From Deltaproteobacteria bacterium (GTDB lineage Bacteria; Desulfobacterota; Desulfarculia; Adiutricales; Adiutricaceae), in NCBI GenBank assembly GCA_031277995.1, contig JAITLH010000176.1, forward strand, positions 1 through 27,193: a stretch of 27,193 nucleotides of DNA. The letters run 5' to 3'. Numbering within the stretch: the first letter of the stretch is position 1; each line of letters begins with the position of its first letter. The position numbers were made by a program, and so were the translations under genes. Below the pieces are notes generated by a model. That model was not told the DNA's origin and ran no database searches. It was given only the letters and a program-made list of their open reading frames with translations. This document shows positions 1 to 6,044 of the stretch, piece after piece.

Positions 1-31
1 AACTCACCCAAACGGCCCTTCGGGCGCACCC

Positions 32-101
32 GGGGGGGGTTTGGGGTGGTTTTTGGGGGATCTTTTGGGGGAGTTTTTGGGAGCGGATTTTGGGGGAGGG
101 G
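32..101 (+). other. G-run tract, possible G-quadruplex
   Basis: The + strand carries G runs at 32-39, 43-46, 55-59, 67-71, 79-81, 92-96 and 98-101 separated by short T-rich linkers, which satisfies the usual G-quadruplex pattern several times over. Frame 1 is open from the left edge to a TAA at 121-123 and would encode a Gly/Phe-rich tail. This could be the C-terminus of a gene lying outside the window, but low-complexity sequence makes that uncertain. The rest of 1-299 holds a short GGCC-type inverted repeat near 133-146 and no gene I recognise. Confidence 0.4.
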
Positions 102-299
102 AGCTTGTCAGCCGCGCCGTTAAAGGGTTTTGGCCCCCGGGGGGCCGGGAAACAAAGAAGTTTATTTTATGGGCATTTTTCGCGTTAAAGGGCCGTTGAA
201 ATCAAAGGGCCGATTGTGATATAAAGGCAAGGTGTTTGAAAGTCGCCCTTTGGCCGTCAAACTTTGGATCGAAAATTTTTTTTACTGCCATTCTCGCGC

Positions 300-374
300 G
301 GGCCCATAGCTCAATGGCAGAGCCACCGGCTCATACCCGGTAGGTTCCAGGTTCGACTCCTGGTGGGCCCACCA
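300..374 (+). tRNA. tRNA-Met (anticodon CAT)
   Basis: A full cloverleaf can be drawn. The acceptor stem is GGGCCCA paired with TGGGCCC, the D stem is GCTC/GAGC, the anticodon stem is ACCGG/CCGGT around loop CTCATAC, and the T stem is CCAGG/CCTGG with loop TTCGACT. The CCA end is encoded (372-374). The anticodon CAT is at 332-334. The G1-C72 pair and the lack of three consecutive G-C pairs in the anticodon stem argue against initiator tRNA. It is therefore elongator tRNA-Met, or less likely tRNA-Ile2, whose CAT is lysidine-modified; sequence alone does not settle this. Confidence 0.95.
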
Positions 375-413
375 AGCCCTTTTTATGGGCCATCGAGATA
401 TCTCGCGCCTAAG

Positions 414-437
414 CCCCTTGTAAACCAAGGGGTTTTT
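414..437 (+). terminator. Intrinsic terminator after tRNA-Met
   Basis: The stem CCCCTTG (414-420) pairs with CAAGGGG (426-432) around the loop TAAAC and is followed directly by five T. It lies 40 bases past the tRNA CCA end. The same heptamer pair is reused in the terminator at 715-742. Confidence 0.8.
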
Positions 438-485
438 CATCTCGGCCTGGGCGGGCCATTGGCTTGGAGGGAGTTTGGGGGGATC

Positions 486-514
486 TTTACAAGCGCGAAG
501 TTTTAAGGTATCCT
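486..514 (+). promoter_or_regulatory. Sigma70-type promoter of an RNA candidate
   Basis: The -35 element TTTACA (486-491) and the -10 element TATCCT (509-514) are separated by exactly 17 bases. Transcription would start near 521. There is no convincing open reading frame directly downstream, and a terminator follows about 200 bases later, so the unit looks like an RNA gene or a regulatory leader. Confidence 0.5.
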
Positions 515-520
515 ATGGGG

Positions 521-742
521 TAACCAAGCCAAAAGTGGCGGTTACGAAATTGGGCGCGGCAACTGACGATTGGGTTTTTGAGGCTTGATTTTAAGCCATA
601 AACGTAAAAGAAAAAAGTAAACGCGCCGTCTGGGTCGCCTTTTTGGAAGACCCTGGTCTCCCATCGGTAATAATCGGTAACAAGGGGATGACACAAGTAA
701 GAATCACTCGCCTACCCCTTGCCCCACAAGGGGTTTAGTTTT
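521..742 (+). ncRNA. Candidate structured RNA or attenuator leader
   Basis: This roughly 220-base segment lies between a promoter-like site and an intrinsic terminator and is rich in local helices. One is GTAACC...GGTTAC enclosing GCC/GGC (about 519-546). Another is GGCGCG (553-558) with CGCGCC (622-627), enclosing GGCTT/AAGCC. A third is GGGTC/GACCC near 635-656. The heptamer CAAGGGG at 681-687 duplicates the 3' arm of the terminator (727-733), so both can pair with CCCCTTG at 715-721, which is the geometry of a terminator/antiterminator switch. I do not see the hallmarks of tmRNA, SRP RNA, RNase P RNA or a riboswitch class I know. The next gene starts at 883, so it could be a free small RNA or the leader of the NIF3 operon. 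Confidence 0.35.
715..742 (+). terminator. Intrinsic terminator with alternative pairing
   Basis: The stem CCCCTTG (715-721) pairs with CAAGGGG (727-733), with loop CCCCA and tail TTTAGTTTT. An upstream copy of CAAGGGG at 681-687 could capture the 5' arm instead. It ends the RNA candidate and lies 140 bases before the NIF3-family gene. Confidence 0.65.
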
Positions 743-882
743 GGTTCAAAGGGCGTTTTTGGCCCCCGAGAATTAAGGCAAACGGCGACGAATAATCGTA
801 ACTTAGGGTGGGAAATTGTTATTCCGTTTTCGCTTGGATAAAATCAATCGCCTCGGCGCCAAACGACTTAAGGGGCACGGCC

Positions 883-1977
883 ATGCGCGTTAGGGATTTC
901 GCTAACCTGGTCGAGGCCCTGGCCCCGCTGGACTTGGCCGAAAGCTGGGACAACTCCGGACTGCAAGTCGGGGACCCGGAGGCCAGGGTAAAACGGGTGG
1001 CCCTGGCCTTGGACGCGAGTCTGGACACCATACAAAAAGCCATAAACGAAAAAGCCCAACTCCTAATTACCCACCATCCCCTAATCTTCAAACCCGTCAA
1101 ACGCCTCCTTTCTTCCGACCCCCTGACCAAACCAGCCTTTCTAGCCCTGGCCAATAACTTGGCAATCCTTTCGGCCCATACCAACTGGGACATGGTCGAC
1201 GTGGCCAAACGCTTGGCCGAGGTCATGGAGCTTCGGGACGTTAGGCCCCTAACCATGGGCGAGCGAAGTTTTTTAAAACTCGTGGCCTTTGTCCCCAAGG
1301 GCTTTGAGGACAAGATAAGGGACGCGGCCGCTAGGGCCGGGGCGGGAACAATCGGAAAATACGAGGGTTGTTTCTTTAAGGCACCCGGCCAAGGCGGTTT
1401 TAAGGTGCCCTTGGACGCGAAACCTTTTATGGGCACCCCCGGGCAAGACGAAACCGCCGAAGAATTTCGACTCGAAATGATCCTGCCCGCCCACCTTAGA
1501 GACCAAATAGCCCAAGCCGTGAAAGCCGCGCATCCTTACGAGGAGCCGGCTTTTGAGTTTTATGGGCTAAGCGTTCCCGCGGACGGCTTTGGGGCCATCG
1601 GCCATTGGGACCGGGAGCGGGGCGGGGAAGAGTTGCATGGGTTTTTATCCGACAAAATAAAAACGCCGGGCCTGTGGGCCGGAAAGCCGGGGCCGGAGCG
1701 GGTTAAGATTGTGGCCACCTTGCCCGGCTCGGGCGGCGATTTCATCCAAGTCGCCAAAAAGGCCGGGGCCGATCTCTTCGTCACCGGGGAAATAAACCAC
1801 CACCATTCGCTTTTAGCCCAAGATCTGGGGCTGCCGGTTTTTTTGGCGGGTCATTTCGAGTCGGAATACCCGTCATTTTTACGCTTGGCCAATTTGATCA
1901 AAGAAGCCACCCTTCCTTGTGGCGAGGTGGGGTTCGTCGTTTTGGACGAGCTGCCCTCGATCCGCCATAAGCCTTAA
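883..1977 (+). CDS. NIF3/YbgI-family dinuclear metal protein
   Basis: This 364-residue protein belongs to the NIF3 (DUF34, 'GTP cyclohydrolase I type 2 homologue') family, which binds two metal ions but whose cellular role is unsettled. Visible metal-ligand motifs are THHPLIF (His64-His65), AHTNWD (His99, Asp103) and, near the C-terminus, TGEINHHH (Glu303, His306-308) followed by AGHFESE. Residues about 130-235 form the inserted PII/CutA-like domain that marks the long, YqfO-type form, and the length fits that form. I chose ATG 883 because AGGGG (871-875) lies 7 bases upstream and the homologous N-terminus begins there; the frame is open back to a GTG at 808. It is followed 25 bases later by the zinc-ribbon gene, a pairing I associate with deltaproteobacteria, so the two are probably co-transcribed. 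Confidence 0.92.
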   Translation: MRVRDFANLVEALAPLDLAESWDNSGLQVGDPEARVKRVALALDASLDTIQKAINEKAQLLITHHPLIFKPVKRLLSSDPLTKPAFLALANNLAILSAHTNWDMVDVAKRLAEVMELRDVRPLTMGERSFLKLVAFVPKGFEDKIRDAAARAGAGTIGKYEGCFFKAPGQGGFKVPLDAKPFMGTPGQDETAEEFRLEMILPAHLRDQIAQAVKAAHPYEEPAFEFYGLSVPADGFGAIGHWDRERGGEELHGFLSDKIKTPGLWAGKPGPERVKIVATLPGSGGDFIQVAKKAGADLFVTGEINHHHSLLAQDLGLPVFLAGHFESEYPSFLRLANLIKEATLPCGEVGFVVLDELPSIRHKP

Positions 1978-2002
1978 GAATACCAGTCCATTGGAGTCTC
2001 AC

Positions 2003-2914
2003 GTGCAGGATAACCTTTTAAAACTGATCACCCTTCAAGACTTAGACAACAAAATCAGAACGTGTCGGCAAAACGCCGAGGACGGCCCCAACAAAATCAA
2101 GGCCGTCCGGGAAAAGCTCACCGCCCTGGAAGCCGAAAAAGCCGTTTTGGACGCGAAACTAGCCGCCAACGCCGCCGGGCGCCAGGAGCTTGAAGGCGTA
2201 ATCGAGGAACTGACCCTTAGAAAAACCACCAACCAGGGCCGGCAGAAAAAAACCCGCAGCAATAACGAGTATCGGGCCATCATGAAGGAAGCCGACACCA
2301 TCGCCGCGAGTTTGGCCGCCAAGGAAGACGAGCTTTTGGTTTTCATGGCCGAGGCCGAAAAACTCCAAGCCCTGCTCCCGCCGCTGGTTTCCGACATCGA
2401 TGAGGAAACGGCCCTTTTCCTGGAAAAGGAAGCCGACATCAATAAGACCCTGGAAGAAAGCGCCCGGGAAGAGGCCCAGGCCCAGGCCAAGCGCTCCGTA
2501 CTCGTCCCGACCATCTCGGCCCCGATGATGTCAAGATACAACACCATCGCCCAAAACCGCGACGGGCAAGCCCTCTCCCCCGTGGTACAGGGAATGTGCC
2601 GCGTTTGTCGCCTAAGCATACCGCCTCAGCTCTATAACGAACTGCAAAAGAATGACAAATTATTAACTTGCCCCAACTGCGCGCGTATTTTATACTGGAT
2701 GCACCATCCGTACTTCTCGGATTTCTGCACCGAGCCAAACCCTCAAGCCCAACCGGCCACGGCCGATAAGAAAGAAAGGAAGCCCAGGGTGGCGGAAAGC
2801 AAGGTCCGCAAGGGCGCCAAAGCCAAGGGGCCAAAAAGGACCTTGGAAACCATGGAGGATGAGGACTCCGATAGCCAATTGTCCGATGACGATCGGAAAG
2901 TCGCTCACGTATAA
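2003..2914 (+). CDS. Coiled-coil C4-type zinc-ribbon protein
   Basis: A 303-residue member of the COG1579 family (HP0958/CdsZ-like). Residues about 1-170 are a long heptad-rich, Glu/Ala/Lys-rich region expected to form an antiparallel coiled coil. Residues 199-226 form a zinc ribbon with CRVC (Cys199, Cys202) and CPNC (Cys223, Cys226). Beyond residue 245 there is a charged, low-complexity tail rich in Lys then Asp/Glu, longer than I expect for the family. Relatives have been linked to nucleic-acid or flagellar/secretion partners; the role here is unknown. The start is GTG 2003, with GGAG (1993-1996) 6 bases upstream. The frame is open further upstream to 1919 but that part overlaps the NIF3-family gene. 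The next gene begins 6 bases after the stop. Confidence 0.88.
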   Translation: MQDNLLKLITLQDLDNKIRTCRQNAEDGPNKIKAVREKLTALEAEKAVLDAKLAANAAGRQELEGVIEELTLRKTTNQGRQKKTRSNNEYRAIMKEADTIAASLAAKEDELLVFMAEAEKLQALLPPLVSDIDEETALFLEKEADINKTLEESAREEAQAQAKRSVLVPTISAPMMSRYNTIAQNRDGQALSPVVQGMCRVCRLSIPPQLYNELQKNDKLLTCPNCARILYWMHHPYFSDFCTEPNPQAQPATADKKERKPRVAESKVRKGAKAKGPKRTLETMEDEDSDSQLSDDDRKVAHV

Positions 2915-2920
2915 GCTAAA

Positions 2921-4642
2921 ATGACCAAACGCCTAGCCCAGATCCTTTTGTCCATGATGATTCTCGCCCTGGCCATGGGCGAAATGGGGGCCTGGGCTCA
3001 AAGCGCCCCGCCCAAGGCGGCCCAAGGACCGGAGACCGGACCGGAGACCGGTCCGGCGGCCGGGCCCAGGCCCGTGCCCCTCCCGGCCGGGGTCAAGGCT
3101 TACCCCGTGGGGGCCCAGGCCGAGGAGATCCTACAGGCTTTCATCGGCATACCTTTTAGGGTGGACGGGGTGGTTAACGACCAAGGCGAGTGGGCCACCT
3201 GGAACCGGCCGGAAACGGTCCTTAAGGGCTCCGGCTTTAATTGCAGCGGCTTTTTGCTTGAGGCCGTAAGGCATTTGACCGGCCGCAACGTCTCCATCGC
3301 CCAGGCCATTTTTGACCGAGACGACGATTCCGGCCCCGATTCCGAGCTGGGGCTCGATTGGGACTACGGCCTGGATATCCTAATGAACCTCTCCGGGGCC
3401 ACTCTCGCGGATTTAATCCCGGCCCCCGAATCGGACAAATACCAAACCAACCAAGCCGGGCGGCCCGAGGGCCTGGGACTGGACATTAATGGGCCGGGCT
3501 TTCCCGACCTAATCGAAAACCTCCCTAAGGGCCTCTACCTTTTTGCCATCTCCAAGCCCGATCGGCGCTTTAAGGGCGGCCTATCCTACTACCACGTGGG
3601 CGTAATCCACGCGGACGATTTGGGAAACGTCTGGATTTACCAGTCCACCGCCCGGGCCCGCACCCACCGCTTAAATTTAAATAACCCCGCCGGCATCGCC
3701 GCCATCAGGCGCTACTTCCCGCCCATCCGCGCGGCCCAAAGGCGCGTGGTCCTAGCTAGGCTTAACCCCGACTTTAGGCCGCCCAGCCCGACCACTTCCA
3801 CGGCCCAGCACCCCGACCCGGCCGACCTTGAGGCCAAGGTCGAGGCGCCAAAAAAAATGGAAACCCCGCCCCAAATCGAGCTTGGCGCCCTAGGCGAGCT
3901 TAAGGTCGTCGGCGCCGCCAAGGCCAAGCTTGAAAGCCTCGGGGCGGCCCTGGCCGAGGCCGGGCTTGAGGCCAAGGCCGACGTCGATCGCCCTTACGAA
4001 CTTGAGGTTTCCGAGGATACCCCCCAATGGCTAAATAACGACCTGGATCCCTGGACGGCCGCGGCCCGCTTAGACGAGAGCTCCACCCCCCTGGAGGGCG
4101 TGGGTGACGGTTTGGGCGGCGAGGTCGAAGCCGGCCTAAGTTTTGGGCCAAGCGAGCTTGGCGAAAGCGGGCTTGGGGCCAGCGCTCTGGGAGAAAACGA
4201 GCTTGGCGAAAACGATCTTGGAGAAAGCGATCTTACCGCTTTGGTTACCAGCCCGCCCCTTTTGATCGATAATGGGGGCGCGGCTTTTGAAAAAAGCCCC
4301 AACGAACCGGCCACCGATAAACTATTGGTCAGAAGCATCCCGGCGCCCAAAAAAGACGAACCGAACGATACTTTCACCATTACCCGAGCCTCGGCGCCCA
4401 TCGTGGGCACGATTGGGTCCAAGCCCATCGTGGTCAACATGGACGCGCCCCTTTCGGGGGTCAAAAAAGTCAGCCAGGATTTGGGCCTAGAAAAGGCCGA
4501 GGATACCGCTTTAAGCCCGGCCCCAAACGAGGGCGCCAAGATCGAAGCGGCCAAAATACTGACCCCCTCGATTGACCAGGCCGCCCTGCCCCCGGGCCAG
4601 GAGCTGGAAAACGGCGTCAAGGTTTTTACCCTCGTAAACTAA
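2921..4642 (+). CDS. Secreted NlpC/P60-like peptidase with long tail
   Basis: A 573-residue exported protein. Residues 1-26 are a signal peptide (basic start, hydrophobic core, AWA before the likely cut), followed by a Pro/Gly/Glu linker. Residues about 65-285 look like an NlpC/P60-type cysteine hydrolase: the nucleophile motif GSGFNCSGF gives Cys108, SYYHVGV gives His225, and WIYQS or His249 may supply the third residue. Such enzymes cut peptidoglycan peptides or act as amidases in the envelope. Residues 286-573 are a low-complexity tail rich in Pro, Ala, Glu, Gly and Leu with a five-residue repeat (x-x-LGE) around residues 409-435, and no domain I recognise. There is no clear Shine-Dalgarno sequence; the start lies 6 bases after the zinc-ribbon stop, which suggests coupled translation. 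The family call rests on the Cys and His motifs only. Confidence 0.75.
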   Translation: MTKRLAQILLSMMILALAMGEMGAWAQSAPPKAAQGPETGPETGPAAGPRPVPLPAGVKAYPVGAQAEEILQAFIGIPFRVDGVVNDQGEWATWNRPETVLKGSGFNCSGFLLEAVRHLTGRNVSIAQAIFDRDDDSGPDSELGLDWDYGLDILMNLSGATLADLIPAPESDKYQTNQAGRPEGLGLDINGPGFPDLIENLPKGLYLFAISKPDRRFKGGLSYYHVGVIHADDLGNVWIYQSTARARTHRLNLNNPAGIAAIRRYFPPIRAAQRRVVLARLNPDFRPPSPTTSTAQHPDPADLEAKVEAPKKMETPPQIELGALGELKVVGAAKAKLESLGAALAEAGLEAKADVDRPYELEVSEDTPQWLNNDLDPWTAAARLDESSTPLEGVGDGLGGEVEAGLSFGPSELGESGLGASALGENELGENDLGESDLTALVTSPPLLIDNGGAAFEKSPNEPATDKLLVRSIPAPKKDEPNDTFTITRASAPIVGTIGSKPIVVNMDAPLSGVKKVSQDLGLEKAEDTALSPAPNEGAKIEAAKILTPSIDQAALPPGQELENGVKVFTLVN

Positions 4643-4663
4643 GCCCCCCAAATCCCCGCTAGG

Positions 4664-4704
4664 TCCCGGGCGGTCCCGTTAGGGAGCGCCGGGGAGCGTT
4701 TTTT
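4664..4704 (+). terminator. Intrinsic terminator of the NIF3 operon
   Basis: The arms 4664-4677 and 4682-4695 pair at 12 of 14 positions around loop GTTA, with two G-G mismatches, and GCG plus six T follow at 4696-4704. It lies 21 bases after the NlpC/P60-like stop. From 4705 to 4942 the sequence is GC-rich with scattered GGCC inverted repeats, and I see no supported gene there. Confidence 0.75.
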
Positions 4705-4942
4705 ATACCGGCCGTTTAAACGCCCGTATTGGGCCCCCAGAGCGCTTCCGACCCCTTACCCTCACTACCCCTGCCATCTCGCTTCCCAAGGCCCCCACGG
4801 GCCGATTTAGACCGTTTAAGGGCCATTTCGCGGGGGGACCGCGAGTCGCGATTTTCGCCCGGGGCTGGGCTTAAATTGGCCGGCCCCGGGCGGGGGCCAG
4901 ACGCGTGGAAGTATCTTTGATTGTTAAGAAATAGCCCAAAAA

Positions 4943-4978
4943 TTTGACAATTTTTTGGCTGTGGGTAAAATTGTCAAA
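4943..4978 (+). promoter_or_regulatory. 12-bp perfect inverted repeat, operator candidate
   Basis: TTTGACAATTTT (4943-4954) is repeated as its exact reverse complement AAAATTGTCAAA (4967-4978) after a 12-base spacer. The left arm contains the -35 hexamer and the right arm covers most of the -10 hexamer and the expected start site of the glyQ promoter. The centre-to-centre spacing of 24 bases is close to two helical turns, as expected for a repressor with two equal half-sites. No adjacent regulator gene is present, so the binding protein is unknown. Confidence 0.55.
4944..4971 (+). promoter_or_regulatory. Near-consensus sigma70 promoter for glyQS
   Basis: The -35 element TTGACA (4944-4949, perfect consensus) and the -10 element TAAAAT (4966-4971, one mismatch) are separated by 16 bases. 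Transcription should start near 4978-4979, giving a leader of about 170 bases before glyQ. Confidence 0.75.
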
Positions 4979-5011
4979 GCTCTTGGTTGTCTTTCCGCCA
5001 AAGTATCGCCC

Positions 5012-5086
5012 ATGATTCGCGTGAACGTGCCCTTTCTCCCAAAAGTAAAGCCTTTTTTGGGGGCTTTCCCCTTTTGGCTAGGGTAG
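5012..5086 (+). promoter_or_regulatory. glyQ leader: stem-loop with overlapping mini-ORF
   Basis: A two-part stem-loop is visible. The outer pair is CCAAAAG (5039-5045) with CTTTTGG (5071-5077) and the inner pair is AAAGCC (5047-5052) with GGCTTT (5062-5067). An ATG at 5012 opens a 24-codon frame ending in TAG (5084-5086) that runs through the hairpin. It has no clear ribosome binding site and no run of Gly codons, so a classical leader-peptide attenuator is doubtful. I see no T-box hallmark. Confidence 0.3.
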
Positions 5087-5147
5087 ACGCGCTTTTATCG
5101 CCCCGTCCCCTTGGGGGGGCTTGGCCAAGTATTTAGGAGACCATCAT

Positions 5148-6044
5148 ATGCCCACCCCCTTCTCCTTTCAGGAGGTGGTCCAGGCGCTTACGCGGTTCTG
5201 GTCTGAGAGAGATTGCCTGATCCATCAACCCTACGACCTGGAAGTCGGGGCCGGGACCTTTCATCCGGCCACCACCCTTAGAAGCCTGGGCCCGGAACCC
5301 TGGAGGGTGGCCTACGTCCAGCCCTCCAGGCGCCCCACCGATGGCCGCTATGGCGAAAACCCCAATCGCCTCCAGCACTATTATCAATTCCAAGTCATCG
5401 TCAAGCCCTCCCCGGCCAAATCCCAGGAACTCTATTTGGATAGCCTAAAGGCATTAGGCATCGACCCCTTGGAGCATGACATCCGCTTTGTCGAAGACGA
5501 CTGGGAATCCCCCACGTTGGGGGCCTGGGGCATCGGCTGGGAAGTCTGGCTCGACGGGATGGAAGTGACGCAGTTTACCTATTTCCAGCAGGTGGGCGGC
5601 TTTGATCTTAAACCCATCTCGGTTGAGTATACCTACGGGATTGAGCGTTTGGCCATGTATTTGCAAGGCGTCGACAACGTCTACGATCTTAACTGGAATA
5701 ACCAAATCCGCTACGGCGACGTCCATCACATGGGCGAGGTGGAATACTCCAAATTCAATTTCGAGCTGGCCGATATCCCCATGCTTTTTAGCCTTTTTGA
5801 CATGTACGAGGCCGAATCCACCAAACTGGCCGAGGCGGGCTTGGTATTACCCAGCTATGACTATTGCCTCAAATGCTCCCATACTTTCAATCTCCTGGAC
5901 GCCCGGGGGGCCATTAGCGTGGCCGAACGCACCAGGTTCATAGGAAGGGTGAGAAAGCTGGCCAGAAACGTGGCCGCCCTTTACGTCAAGCAAAGAGAGG
6001 AGTTGGGCCATCCGCTCCTGGGCCGCTGGGAGGTGAACCTGTGA
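5148..6044 (+). CDS. glyQ: Glycyl-tRNA synthetase alpha subunit
   Basis: A 298-residue class II aminoacyl-tRNA synthetase subunit that activates glycine and carries the catalytic core of the alpha2beta2 enzyme. The whole length matches the family, which is close to 300 residues. Family-typical stretches include the N-terminal FQEVVQALTRFW, the YVQPSRRPTDGRYGENPNR segment, and the central VEDDWESPTLGAWGIGWEVW region of motif 2 type. The start is ATG 5148, chosen because AGGAGA (5135-5140) lies 7 bases upstream; the frame extends to a TTG at 5121 without support. The stop overlaps the glyS start by 4 bases (GTGA), so the two subunits are translationally coupled. Confidence 0.97.
   Translation: MPTPFSFQEVVQALTRFWSERDCLIHQPYDLEVGAGTFHPATTLRSLGPEPWRVAYVQPSRRPTDGRYGENPNRLQHYYQFQVIVKPSPAKSQELYLDSLKALGIDPLEHDIRFVEDDWESPTLGAWGIGWEVWLDGMEVTQFTYFQQVGGFDLKPISVEYTYGIERLAMYLQGVDNVYDLNWNNQIRYGDVHHMGEVEYSKFNFELADIPMLFSLFDMYEAESTKLAEAGLVLPSYDYCLKCSHTFNLLDARGAISVAERTRFIGRVRKLARNVAALYVKQREELGHPLLGRWEVNL

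Noticed and set aside
521..742. 6S RNA, tmRNA, SRP RNA or RNase P RNA
   Set aside because: Hallmark sequences (tRNA-like end with CCA, GGAAG SRP tetraloop region, RNase P conserved blocks, single long 6S hairpin) are not seen.
4729..4920. 63-codon Pro/Arg-rich frame between the NlpC/P60-like gene and glyQ
   Set aside because: TTG start after a terminator, low-complexity GC-rich translation, no ribosome site.
5012..5147. T-box riboswitch controlling glyQS
   Set aside because: No T-box consensus or adjoining terminator/antiterminator pair recognised in the leader.
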